Assembly: GCF_900185015.1 (NCBI RefSeq)
Contig: NZ_FXYD01000006.1
Span: forward strand, 62,001-126,000
Source of the DNA: Octadecabacter ascidiaceicola
GTDB lineage: Bacteria > Pseudomonadota > Alphaproteobacteria > Rhodobacterales > Rhodobacteraceae
Length of the DNA: 64,000 nucleotides
Reading direction: 5' to 3'
Below are positions 1 to 6,983 of this stretch, piece by piece. Within the stretch, counting starts at the first letter, position 1. Every line of letters begins with the position of its first letter. Below the pieces are notes generated by a model. That model was not told the DNA's origin. It was given only the letters and a program-made list of their open reading frames with translations, and made no database searches. Made by a program: the position numbers and the translations under genes.

Positions 1-1
1 C

Positions 2-835
2 AACCAATTCCTTGCCAACATCCGCGAAACCGACGCAATCGCCCATGTGTTGCGTTGTTTCGAAGATGGGGATGTAACCCATGTCGACGGTCGCGTTGAC
101 CCCGTTGCGGACGCAGAAACGATTGAAACAGAACTGATGCTGGCCGATCTGGAAAGCATCGAAAAGCGGCTGCAAAACCTTGTGCGCAAGGTGAAGGGCG
201 GCGACAAAGACGCTGTTCAGCAGGTGCGTTTGCTCGAAGAAGCCAAAGCCGCGCTTGAAAACGGCAAGCCTGCACGCACAATCGAGGTCGATGATGATGA
301 CCTTAAGGCATGGAATATGCTGCAACTTTTGACGACGAAGCCCGTTTTGTATGTGTGTAACGTAGGCGAATCTGAAGCCTCTGACGGCAACTCCCATTCT
401 GCCGCCGTTGCCGAAATGGCCGCCAATCAGGGCAATAGCCACGTCATCATTTCCGCCCAGATCGAAGAAGAAATCAGCCAGCTTGAAGATGACGAAGCCG
501 CCATGTTCCTTGAGGAGATGGGCCTGCATGAGGCTGGTTTGGACCGTCTTATCAAAGCAGGCTACGCGCTACTGCACCTCGAAACCTATTTCACCGTAGG
601 CCCAAAAGAGGCCCGCGCGTGGACGGTTCCGGCCGAAACCAAAGCCCCGCAAGCGGCTGGCGTGATCCACGGTGACTTCGAAAAAGGCTTCATCCGCGCC
701 GAGACGATCGCCTATGAAGACTTCGTAACTTTGGGCGGTGAACAGGCTGCAAAAGAAGCCGGTAAAATGCGTGCTGAAGGTAAAGGTTATGTCGTCAAAG
801 ACGGCGATGTCCTGCACTTCTTGTTCAACACCTAA
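2..835 (+). CDS. ychF: Redox-regulated ATPase YchF (OLA1 family), 5' end outside window
   Basis: The reading frame is open from base 2, so the N-terminal G1-G3 nucleotide-binding motifs lie outside the window. About 277 residues are present of a usual length near 363. The first visible residues ([16 protein letters not shown]) match the segment just after the family's G3 region. The G4-equivalent NVGE follows in [11 protein letters not shown], then a helical domain. The C-terminal 90 residues are a TGS domain ending in [10 protein letters not shown]. YchF is a ribosome-associated ATPase of the Obg-related GTPase class, conserved in nearly all bacteria. It is core chromosome and marks the left border of the tRNA-Ser integration zone. 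Confidence 0.95.
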   Translation, partial: NQFLANIRETDAIAHVLRCFEDGDVTHVDGRVDPVADAETIETELMLADLESIEKRLQNLVRKVKGGDKDAVQQVRLLEEAKAALENGKPARTIEVDDDDLKAWNMLQLLTTKPVLYVCNVGESEASDGNSHSAAVAEMAANQGNSHVIISAQIEEEISQLEDDEAAMFLEEMGLHEAGLDRLIKAGYALLHLETYFTVGPKEARAWTVPAETKAPQAAGVIHGDFEKGFIRAETIAYEDFVTLGGEQAAKEAGKMRAEGKGYVVKDGDVLHFLFNT

Positions 836-841
836 AATTTT

Positions 842-888
842 GGGTGAATTCACCCTTGCCCCTCAATTGCCAGACCGCTATTGCGGTC
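842..888 (+). terminator. Two short hairpins after ychF
   Basis: Bases 842-855 form a perfect 14-bp palindrome (GGGTG-AATT-CACCC) seven bases after the ychF stop. Bases 873-888 form a second hairpin (GACCGC-TATT-GCGGTC) directly before the tRNA-Ser repeat. Neither has a clear run of T after it, so termination is plausible but not proven. The second hairpin is absent upstream of the complete tRNA at 3552. It therefore belongs to the chromosomal side of the junction. Confidence 0.35.
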
Positions 889-932
889 AGCGGAGACGTG
901 GCCGAGTGGTCGAAGGCGCTCCCCTGCTAAGG
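888..932 (+). repeat. Left direct repeat: truncated tRNA-Ser(GCU), att-like
   Basis: These 45 bp are identical to 3548-3592. They cover 4 bases of leader and the 5' half of tRNA-Ser(GCU): acceptor strand, D-arm, anticodon stem and loop, and the first two bases of the 3' anticodon stem. After base 932 the sequence diverges (GGCAAATT instead of GGGAGTAG), so the 3' half is missing and this copy cannot make a tRNA. A break just past the anticodon loop is the usual crossover place for tyrosine integrases that use tRNA genes. I read it as the chromosomal 5' half left behind when an element inserted and supplied a replacement 5' half at 3548. Confidence 0.85.
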
Positions 933-1266
933 CAAATTTTCACCTTTAATTTACCTTACATAACAAGCGCTTATGCAGCTTCTATCTAAGCATGTGTCAC
1001 TTTCGTGCCGCAACTATTGACCACTTTTTCTCAATAAGCCAACTGATCGATTTTTTGGTTTATGCCCATGAATAACACCTTAAGTTGAATCGATGGCTGC
1101 CGTTTACTCTCTGCGGATGTTGAAATATCAGTATCCGCAATTGCAAGTTTGAGGGTATGTTTTGAAGAAGTGTGGACTAAAACGTCGCCGCTGGTTTGAG
1201 CTTCGAGCAACAAACCAGATAAAGAGAGTGACGCGAAAAAATGGTCAATCTGAACCTCAGGAACGC

Positions 1267-2364
1267 ATGCCGAATGGTGCCGTTGAGCAGAGGCGGCGTG
1301 GAAACTATCATAACAGCATTGTAAGCATTTGGCAGGGAGGTGTGGAGGAAACCGCAGTATGCAGGCAGCAACCTCGGGCCGCACCGGAAAACCTTTGCTT
1401 CAAGACGAACAGAGTTGAGACCATTAGTTTCTTTGACAAAATTCGAAAGAGCTTCAGTAGATCGATAAGTAAGAAAAAGGGTGGGTTCGTATATCGGCGT
1501 ACCGCAAATTCAATACCCAAGATTTCTGGCTATTTTGATTTCTCAAAAATCGAGAAGATTTCGATGGCGTCTGCAGTGGTCCTCGCTGCTGATTATGAAA
1601 GGTTGAAGCATTTTCTCAATGAAGTGCCTCCGACGATTAATTTGAGGAGATGGAACCCGGTTGTTGTTACGAAACTTAACCAGATGGGTTTTTTCAATAT
1701 TTTGGGGCACCAACCCGATGAAAACTTGCTAATCCAAGATGGTGACTTCCTATTGATGCGGATCTTGAGGTCAGTGAATAGCGCAAATCTGAGCCAAGTC
1801 GATGATGCGCTAATGGAGCTCGGTGCATTTGTTTCTGATGACGAAAGTGCAATCGACGAGAAGGTTACGCATACGCTATCAATTGTAAGCGAAGTAATGG
1901 CAAATGTAACGCAACATGCGTATAGGAACGAAGTCGATTTCACATACAATCACCTAAGCAGTTTTTGGGTTTCCGCAGAGGCGAACCGAGCAGAGAAAAC
2001 ACTACGGATTGTGTTGTACGATCAAGGTGCCACGATACCTGTTACCTATCCAATTCTGGACAGGACGAAGCGCGTAACCCGGTTCCTCGAACGAGTACTG
2101 AGGCGGGCGCCCAAATTTGACTATGAAGATGATGGCACCTATATCAGGGCTGCACTCCGTTACGGCGGGTCGCGAACAGATTTGGATTATCGGGGTAAAG
2201 GGTTTCCACAGATGATCCAGCTTTTGGGTACTCTTGGTGGTGGTGAACTTATGGTTCTAAGTCGCGGTGGATGGTGCGCACGGGCAAGTAACGGAAAAGT
2301 AACTTCCGGTTCTTATCCCTGTTCTATCGGCGGAACTTTGGTCGAATGGAAGATAGAATTATAG
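1267..2364 (+). CDS. GHKL-type ATP-binding protein (histidine-kinase/anti-sigma-like fold)
   Basis: The C-terminal half carries the Bergerat ATP-binding signatures in order: N-box EVMANVTQHAY (bases 1891-1923), G1-like YDQGA near 2017, G2-like RGKGFPQM near 2191, and a final GGTLVEW strand. There is no phosphoacceptor His domain and no receiver, so it is an orphan GHKL protein like SpoIIAB/RsbW rather than a full kinase. The N-terminal part (KISGYFDFSKIEKISMAS onward) is a separate domain that I do not recognise. The start is uncertain. The frame is open from 1162; ATG 1267 is chosen because AGGAA precedes it, and ATG 1564 is also possible. A DUF4325 gene follows three bases after the stop, which suggests a co-translated pair. 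The gene is AT-richer than ychF, which fits acquired DNA. Confidence 0.7.
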   Translation: MPNGAVEQRRRGNYHNSIVSIWQGGVEETAVCRQQPRAAPENLCFKTNRVETISFFDKIRKSFSRSISKKKGGFVYRRTANSIPKISGYFDFSKIEKISMASAVVLAADYERLKHFLNEVPPTINLRRWNPVVVTKLNQMGFFNILGHQPDENLLIQDGDFLLMRILRSVNSANLSQVDDALMELGAFVSDDESAIDEKVTHTLSIVSEVMANVTQHAYRNEVDFTYNHLSSFWVSAEANRAEKTLRIVLYDQGATIPVTYPILDRTKRVTRFLERVLRRAPKFDYEDDGTYIRAALRYGGSRTDLDYRGKGFPQMIQLLGTLGGGELMVLSRGGWCARASNGKVTSGSYPCSIGGTLVEWKIEL

Positions 2365-2367
2365 CAA

Positions 2368-2727
2368 ATGGATACAGATGTAATGACCATTGATATAGCT
2401 GCTCAATTCTCCCGTCACCCATCGGGGCGTGTCGAAGCCGATGGACCTGACAACGGAGAGCGTTTTCGAAATGAGTTATTGGCTCCTGTGCTGCTAAAAG
2501 CTCTGGACCGTGGCGAAAATCAAAAAGTGGTCGTGGACATAGACGGCTGTCGTTCCTTTGGATCATCTTTTCTAGAAGAGGCATTCGGGGGGTTGTCCCG
2601 TCTGCCCTCATTTCCGTTTGCGGAAGCTTTAGAAATCTTGAGTATTCGTTCTGCTAAACCGCATCTACAGATCTATAGAGACGCCATTCTAGAGTATTTG
2701 GCAGATGCCAAGACACAAACTGCCTAG
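2368..2727 (+). CDS. STAS-like domain protein, DUF4325 family
   Basis: This 119-residue protein has the DUF4325 core: VVVDIDGCRSFGSSFLEEAFGGL, split here as VVVDIDGCRS followed by FGSSFLEEAFGGL, at about residues 51-73. DUF4325 is described in Pfam as STAS-like and of unknown function. STAS domains act as phosphorylation-controlled antagonists of GHKL kinases in partner-switching circuits. A Ser pair (GSS) sits where such a site would be expected, but that is inference. It starts three bases after the ATPase stop. The pairing with a GHKL protein and a membrane protein suggests a small signalling module. Confidence 0.65.
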   Translation: MDTDVMTIDIAAQFSRHPSGRVEADGPDNGERFRNELLAPVLLKALDRGENQKVVVDIDGCRSFGSSFLEEAFGGLSRLPSFPFAEALEILSIRSAKPHLQIYRDAILEYLADAKTQTA

Positions 2728-2741
2728 AGTTGACGTAGGTA

Positions 2742-3242
2742 ATGTCTGATAGGTTGATAATTGCTCTGGTTGGAGCGGCAATTGGCTGGGTGTTATCATG
2801 GCATAGATTCCGTGTTGCAGAGAATGCCAACTTAATTAGTGACCACATTGCGGATATGGAACGGCTCGCGGACGCCCTCCGCATTCATTGGACAACGTCA
2901 TTCGCAGACACGGATGTGAGTGAACATAAGAGTGAGATAGCAAAGGTAAGGGCGCTATACACCTCGATTCCGTCATTTTACGGCGTAGCTGAGTTGACGC
3001 TGGGCACTGAGCGTTTTCGCCAATACCAAATGCATCAGTTGAAACTGCTCAAGGTAGGCCTAGGAGGAGATTTTGACAGCCTGAACCGTGACTTGTCGGA
3101 GGCTACTGCAGTGGACTCTCAACATATTGCTTGGGATATTATTCAAAACCTGCGGACAGCGCGTCGAGAGCAATATAGCTTACGCGCGATTTACCGATCG
3201 ATGTTTTTGAGCAGGAAAGCTCCTCGTAAGCAACATTCTTAG
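2742..3242 (+). CDS. Membrane-anchored protein of unknown function, third gene of the module
   Basis: This 166-residue protein has one N-terminal hydrophobic segment at about residues 5-20 (LIIALVGAAIGWVLSW). A mostly helical, charged soluble part of about 140 residues follows, ending in a basic tail (SRKAPRKQ). No enzyme motif is visible and I do not recognise a family. It lies 14 bases after the DUF4325 stop on the same strand, so it probably belongs to the same transcript. By position it could be the membrane effector or sensor of the module. The start ATG at 2742 has only a weak GTAGGT upstream. Confidence 0.55.
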   Translation: MSDRLIIALVGAAIGWVLSWHRFRVAENANLISDHIADMERLADALRIHWTTSFADTDVSEHKSEIAKVRALYTSIPSFYGVAELTLGTERFRQYQMHQLKLLKVGLGGDFDSLNRDLSEATAVDSQHIAWDIIQNLRTARREQYSLRAIYRSMFLSRKAPRKQHS

Positions 3243-3286
3243 TGCTATTAGCAGTTCAATGTTCCTGCTCCTTTTTCTCAAATTTT

Positions 3287-3317
3287 GAGGGCGCTCCCTT
3301 GGAAAGGGAGCGCCCTC
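3287..3317 (+). terminator. Perfect 14-bp-stem hairpin after the three-gene module
   Basis: Left arm 3287-3300 and right arm 3304-3317 are exact complements around a 3-nt loop. This is a very stable GC-rich hairpin 45 bases after the last module gene. No T-run follows on either strand, so it may act as a transcript end structure or as something else. The nonamer GGCGCTCCC in its left arm is identical to tRNA-Ser bases 3575-3583. Confidence 0.55.
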
Positions 3318-3449
3318 ATTTACATAAGAATATGAATCCTTTTGCAAATTCTGCGAAGTGGCCGGATCCTTGTGTCAATTTCGTGCCAATCCACAATTCA
3401 GAAAGTCGCAAAACAGCTTATTTTCTGCCAAAAAGCCAAGGCCTCCGAT

Positions 3450-3479
3450 GAAAACCAACGAAAACCAATGAAAACAAAA
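3450..3479 (+). repeat. Three 10-bp tandem units near the tRNA
   Basis: Units GAAAACCAAC, GAAAACCAAT and GAAAACAAAA follow one another, with one and three changes from the first. They lie 70-100 bp inside the right end of the mini-island. Short helically phased repeats next to a core site are typical of integrase arm-binding sites, but this role is inferred. Confidence 0.45.
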
Positions 3480-3547
3480 GGTTGCGTGTTTTGCAAAATT
3501 AGCAGTTTAAAATGCTTGTTTCTCCGATGGTTAGCTCATAGAACCGC

Positions 3548-3592
3548 CAGCGGAGACGTGGCCGAGTGGTCGAAGGCGCTCCCCTGCTAAGG
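3548..3592 (+). repeat. Right direct repeat overlapping complete tRNA-Ser, att-like
   Basis: This is the second copy of the 45-bp repeat at 888-932, with no mismatch. Here it continues into the intact 3' half of the tRNA. The 2660 bp between the repeat starts is the size expected to be lost on excision, which would leave one complete tRNA-Ser behind ychF. Confidence 0.85.
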
Positions 3593-3641
3593 GAGTAGGC
3601 GGTAACCCGTCTCGAGGGTTCGAATCCCTTCGTCTCCGCCA
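3552..3641 (+). tRNA. tRNA-Ser(GCU)
   Basis: A 90-nt class II tRNA. The 7-bp acceptor stem is GGAGACG (3552-3558) with CGTCTCC (3631-3637). It has D-arm GCC/GGC, anticodon stem CTCCC/GGGAG (3579-3583 and 3591-3595) and a loop with anticodon GCT at 3586-3588. A long variable arm, T-loop TTCGAAT, discriminator G3638 and encoded CCA 3639-3641 complete it. The long variable arm and GCT anticodon identify serine for AGC/AGU codons. It is complete and should be functional. Confidence 0.97.
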
Positions 3642-3696
3642 CCGCGCCTCATTAACTTATTGATTTTATTGGTAAATTTTACAATTACCGCAAGTC

Positions 3697-3717
3697 GTTC
3701 CCACACTTGTTCCCACA
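3697..3717 (+). repeat. Direct repeat GTTCCCACA x2 between tRNA and integrase
   Basis: GTTCCCACA occurs at 3697-3705 and again at 3709-3717, 12 bp apart. The pair lies between the tRNA-Ser 3' end and the integrase gene, where tyrosine-integrase arm or excisionase sites usually are. Function is inferred from position. Confidence 0.45.
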
Positions 3718-3744
3718 TCACATTGTCGCTTAAATTGCCCTGTT

Positions 3745-4776
3745 TCAGTCTTCATCAGACGTTTTGCCAGTAACCAGCTTACGTTGATCCTCGCGGCTGA
3801 TTTGGCCGTAGCTGCGCAACGTCGTCAAAACATCTGTGTGGCCAAGGTTCTGTGAAGCGGCCACCAGTTCAGCCACAGACGTCGCGTTTTTGGCCGCATG
3901 GCGCGCCAGCATATGGCGAAAGGCGTGGGGGCCGTAGTTGGGAACGCCTGCAGCCTCATACGCTGTACGAACAATCTTGCGCACGGGTTCGGTGGTTTTC
4001 CAATGTTGGCGCGTGAATCCGTTTGCTGCAAAACCTGAATTTGACTTTGCAGCTATCGCGGTTGCTGAGAACAAAGGATCATCTGGACCGTAAAGCGCCA
4101 CTTCGTCGCAATAGGTCATCCAGTCCGCAAGGGCGGTTTCTGCATCCTCAAATCCTTTGGCAAAGAAGGTATCAATTGGCCTGCCAAATTTGGTGTCGAC
4201 CTCGCGTGGGTTTTGGGTGACAGATTGTTCCTGCAAATCAACGTGTTTGATCTTGAGCGACACTAACGCGGCAACACGAACGCCTGTCAGGCAAAGCAGG
4301 GCAAAGACTGCCTTGTCGCGCTTTTGGTGCGGTGTCGCGCTGGGCATAAGCGCAAGAGCGCGTTTGGCTTGGTTCATACTGGGTGCTGGGCGGGGCGGGG
4401 CCGCGCGGGCTTCTGCTTCATCGCGTCGGGATAGATTGAAGTAATCCGCATCCGCTGCTTTGATACGGCTTCGAAACCCATCTTGCTGAGAAAGCCACAG
4501 CACAAATTCCCGCAAGGTGGCCAATAAAGACCGCATTGTCGATTTGCCCAAGGGCTGTCCGGCCTTTGTCTTGCTTTGCTCCAAGTGGGTACGGAACCCC
4601 ATAGCCTGCTCAATATGAAAACGGGCAAAGTCCTTGCGCCCGTTCCAGACGTCAAAGCGTTCAAGGGCTGCGATCTCCCGATCTAGCGTTTTTTCCGAAA
4701 GCTGGCGCGCGAACTTGCGATATTCCAGAAAGCGGCGTTTCAGGCGTTCGTTCTTCTCATTGGGTCGTTTGCTCAT
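3745..4776 (-). CDS. Tyrosine-type site-specific integrase
   Basis: This 343-residue phage/ICE-type integrase has an N-terminal SAM-like core-binding domain (about residues 10-120) and a C-terminal catalytic domain. All catalytic residues are visible: Arg167 in TGVRVAAL, Lys196 in DTKFGRP, His284-x-x-Arg287 in PHAFRH, His313 in LGHTDV and Tyr323 in LRSYGQ. It catalyses strand exchange between an element attachment site and its chromosomal target. It lies 104 bp downstream of tRNA-Ser and reads toward it, which is the classic arrangement for a tRNA-targeting island. It appears intact. Excisionase-like genes lie behind it on the same strand. Confidence 0.93.
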   Translation of the reverse strand: MSKRPNEKNERLKRRFLEYRKFARQLSEKTLDREIAALERFDVWNGRKDFARFHIEQAMGFRTHLEQSKTKAGQPLGKSTMRSLLATLREFVLWLSQQDGFRSRIKAADADYFNLSRRDEAEARAAPPRPAPSMNQAKRALALMPSATPHQKRDKAVFALLCLTGVRVAALVSLKIKHVDLQEQSVTQNPREVDTKFGRPIDTFFAKGFEDAETALADWMTYCDEVALYGPDDPLFSATAIAAKSNSGFAANGFTRQHWKTTEPVRKIVRTAYEAAGVPNYGPHAFRHMLARHAAKNATSVAELVAASQNLGHTDVLTTLRSYGQISREDQRKLVTGKTSDED

Positions 4777-4785
4777 GATAGGCTC

Positions 4786-5013
4786 CTAAGCTTGGGGGCA
4801 ATTTTGGGATGGGGAATTTTGGTGGGCCAGCACGGTATCCGGCATTACAATTCCTAGTTTTTGGTAATCAGAGAACATCCGCCATTCCTGCATCACCCGC
4901 ACTTGGGTTGGGGTTCTCAATAGAAAGTTCAAAACTGTGCGGGGCGGGCGAATTTTGACCGCAACACGGGGTAGTGGCCCAATGGGAAATACAGGGGGGC
5001 TTATGTCCACCAT
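4786..5013 (-). CDS. Small hypothetical protein between HTH gene and integrase
   Basis: This 75-residue protein starts within the stop of the preceding gene (TAATG overlap at 5013), so translation is probably coupled. It ends 9 bases before the integrase start. It is proline-rich at the N-terminus (VDISPPVFPIGPLP) and has no recognised domain. The tight packing in an integrase operon supports it being real. Function unknown. Confidence 0.5.
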   Translation of the reverse strand: MVDISPPVFPIGPLPRVAVKIRPPRTVLNFLLRTPTQVRVMQEWRMFSDYQKLGIVMPDTVLAHQNSPSQNCPQA

Positions 5014-5438
5014 TATAATGTCGCTTCCACCCGCTTTATTGTGAGGTCGAGTCTTGAGCGAACTTCGGGAAGGCGGGCTAGAGATATGGGCTTACAAACG
5101 ATACCTTCGCAGACGTTGCAAAGGGCCATGAGCATGGCTTTATTGCCTTCAATTTTACAGTCCGCCATTTCGGCGGCAGGCGCGCGACCCTTTCTGCAGC
5201 GCAGACAATAGAACTCGCACAGGCCTGTTTTGACCTTCCGGCCTTCGCGCTGGGCGGTGATGTGATTACGCAGGTCATCGCCGCGAATGAGGGGCGGGTA
5301 AGTCGCGTCCAACAGAGGCAAACCATCCCGTGTCCAGTTCCCGATTGTGCGGATGGAAACGCCGACAAGTGCCGCCGCCTCCGCTTTTGTGTAACACCGA
5401 AAAGACTTGATCCCGCTCAGACGGGCTTGCTTGGGCAC
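5013..5438 (-). CDS. HTH DNA-binding protein with Cys-rich C-terminal part
   Basis: This 141-residue protein has an N-terminal MerR/HTH_17-type helix-turn-helix (YTKAEAAALVGVSIRTIGNW, residues about 16-35), as in excisionases and prophage regulators. It continues with RDGLPLLD, a wing-like segment. The second half has two CxxC pairs (FYCLRCRKG and ALCNVCEG), which suggests a zinc ribbon. It sits between the 69-residue Xis-like gene and the integrase in the same operon. It is likely a regulator or recombination directionality factor. Whether it is the true Xis or the neighbour is cannot be decided from sequence. Confidence 0.7.
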   Translation of the reverse strand: MPKQARLSGIKSFRCYTKAEAAALVGVSIRTIGNWTRDGLPLLDATYPPLIRGDDLRNHITAQREGRKVKTGLCEFYCLRCRKGRAPAAEMADCKIEGNKAMLMALCNVCEGIVCKPISLARLPEVRSRLDLTIKRVEATL

Positions 5439-5444
5439 GGCGTT

Positions 5445-5654
5445 TTACTCCGTGCCTGTTTGGTAGGACGCCAGCCACTCGTGGATGGCCTCGATCTTGA
5501 TCAAACGGCGCGAACCGATCTTTATGCTTTTCAGATCACCTTTGGCCAAGGCGGCGTAAAGGCTTGTCCGCCCAATACCTGCAAGCCGTGCAGCTTCGTC
5601 GGGTGATACCGCGATAGGGGGTGTCGCGTGGCCGGATTGTTTCGAATGTGTCAT
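5445..5654 (-). CDS. Excisionase-like helix-turn-helix protein
   Basis: A 69-residue protein built almost entirely of an HTH_17/Xis domain: VSPDEAARLAGIGRTSLYAA, followed by the basic KSIKIGSRRLIKIEAIHEWL. That second stretch is the usual DNA-binding wing and tail of small excisionases. Size and operon position, seven bases upstream of another HTH gene and then the integrase, fit a recombination directionality factor for this element. Confidence 0.75.
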   Translation of the reverse strand: MTHSKQSGHATPPIAVSPDEAARLAGIGRTSLYAALAKGDLKSIKIGSRRLIKIEAIHEWLASYQTGTE

Positions 5655-5735
5655 CGTTCATACTCCATCATTTGACGATGGATGAACCTTGGCGGACGTA
5701 AGGTGGATCAAAACAGATCGTGAGTTATGATCCGG

Positions 5736-6476
5736 TTATGATCCACTTCTTGTTTTGGTAACGTATCGCTTAACCGTCGGTAATGACGGGCATTTTGCAT
5801 TAGGAAATTTGGCCATAAACTCCGCACGTAATGCCTTTGCTTCTTCGTTGCGGCCCTGCACAGCACGACCTTGGCTGGCCCTAAGTGCTATAAGATCGTT
5901 TAACGCTGTCTCGTAGTCATTGGGCCGCCCGCCAGTGCGTTGCTCTGGAACGCCCGCAATTGATCGAAGATCACCAATCACGATGAGTTTTCCGGTAATA
6001 GGGTCAAGGCTTAGGACATCCTGCAGTTGAGCAGTAGCGTAGGGGGGCAAAGATAATGTGCCCTTGGACGTCAGGATCACACCAAAGGGGGATTTCACTT
6101 CGCTTGCAAAAGCTGTTCGCAGGTCTCTTATATCCTGCGCGTCTTGCAGGGTTGGGTGCAGGTACAGAACAACGTCGCCTGCAGGGCTATCAACGGCCCC
6201 AATGCGCCATGTATCCTTGTCTATGGGCGATGATTTGCGTCTCTTACAAGCTAGAGCGTCTGCAATCTGCGCAACGGATGCACTTAGGTTCGGTTGCGTT
6301 GCAATAAGTTCGAAACGTGGTTTCGAAATGAAGCCAAGATCAGGGCAGTAATATCCATATTGCGAACCCTCATAAGCAATCTTTGCATCATGGGACTGGT
6401 CGCATTCATCGCAAATGATGGACGAAACAGCGTGTGATAATTGCCGTTGGCGAGTGTGGTTACACTTTTGAGCCAA
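5736..6476 (-). CDS. Hypothetical island protein with N-terminal zinc-ribbon-like motif
   Basis: A 246-residue protein. The N-terminus has ICDECDQ and, about 20 residues later, YYCPDLG, which suggests a small metal-binding ribbon. The rest alternates helices and strands. The C-terminal part is rich in basic residues (CPSLPTVKRYVTKTRSGS), as in DNA-binding proteins. The earliest start is TTG 6476, and its first 43 bp overlap the divergent ArdA-like frame, so the true start is doubtful. It reads in the same direction as the excisionase and integrase genes, 81 bp upstream of them. No known family recognised. Confidence 0.55.
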   Translation of the reverse strand: MAQKCNHTRQRQLSHAVSSIICDECDQSHDAKIAYEGSQYGYYCPDLGFISKPRFELIATQPNLSASVAQIADALACKRRKSSPIDKDTWRIGAVDSPAGDVVLYLHPTLQDAQDIRDLRTAFASEVKSPFGVILTSKGTLSLPPYATAQLQDVLSLDPITGKLIVIGDLRSIAGVPEQRTGGRPNDYETALNDLIALRASQGRAVQGRNEEAKALRAEFMAKFPNAKCPSLPTVKRYVTKTRSGS

Positions 6477-6685
6477 GCACTAAGCCTGACGATTTCGAAG
6501 TCGATATTTATCAGGTTGAAAGCTTGCGCGATCTTGCCGAGCAGTTTGTCGATGAAGCTCTGTTTGGGGACATTCCAGAGCGGCTACGATTCTACATTGA
6601 TCATGACGCCATCGCGCTCGATCTGGCGGTCGAGTTTTCTGAAATCACTATCGCAGGGGAACGGTTCGCTTATGCCAGCCGTTAA
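6434..6685 (+). pseudogene. ArdA antirestriction protein, C-terminal remnant
   Basis: The 83-residue frame matches the C-terminal third of ArdA. AEQFVDEALFGDIPERLRFY, then IDHDAIALDLAVEFSEITIAG, line up with the family pattern FV-L-D-PE-Y-D-x-A-x-DL-I-x-G. ArdA is a DNA-mimic that inhibits type I restriction enzymes and is about 165 residues long. Here roughly the first 80 residues are missing, and an in-frame stop lies at 6416, just before the GTG at 6434. It is either a 5'-truncated relic or a one-domain variant. Acidic composition (many D and E) is kept. The downstream 103-residue gene overlaps it by 14 bp. Confidence 0.6.
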
Positions 6686-6983
6686 ACCCAGAGATGACAG
6701 ATATGTTGAGTCTTTGATAACGTGGCGGGGCATTGCTTTGAATGTTCGCCATTGCCCTGACTGGTCAACGTCCTGCGGCATCGAACATATCGAAGTCATC
6801 AGCTTTGAGCGCTTGCCGCTGCCGATCACCGAAACTGGGTATAAGTCGCATTTCATCGACCGCGACCAGCTTGCAGAAATCGGAACACCTGTGGAATTTG
6901 TCATTGCTTGGCTGGATCATGACGCGGAATCGACAGAATGGAAAAAGGCGGAATTTGAGTCGCGACAACTCAGCCTGTTTTGA
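6672..6983 (+). CDS. Small hypothetical protein downstream of ArdA remnant
   Basis: A 103-residue protein starting at ATG 6672, inside the end of the ArdA-like frame, which suggests former translational coupling. It is acidic (DDRYVES, LDHDAESTEW) and ends ESRQLSLF. No signal peptide, membrane segment or known domain is seen. The frame is open further upstream, but that part is only the shadow of the ArdA frame. It ends directly against the convergent resolvase stop at 6984. Confidence 0.5.
   Translation: MPAVKPRDDRYVESLITWRGIALNVRHCPDWSTSCGIEHIEVISFERLPLPITETGYKSHFIDRDQLAEIGTPVEFVIAWLDHDAESTEWKKAEFESRQLSLF

Larger units (their letters stand above)
3243..3551 (+). other. Intergenic right end of the mini-island
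   Basis: About 300 bases without a credible gene. It holds the hairpin at 3287-3317 and the 10-bp tandem repeats at 3450-3479. The small open frames here lack ribosome sites and family resemblance. The tRNA-Ser promoter should lie in the last 60 bases and would be supplied by the inserted element, not by the original chromosome. Confidence 0.5.

Noticed and set aside
892-932. Functional tRNA-Ser after ychF
   Set aside because: The sequence diverges just past the anticodon loop, and no 3' half is present.
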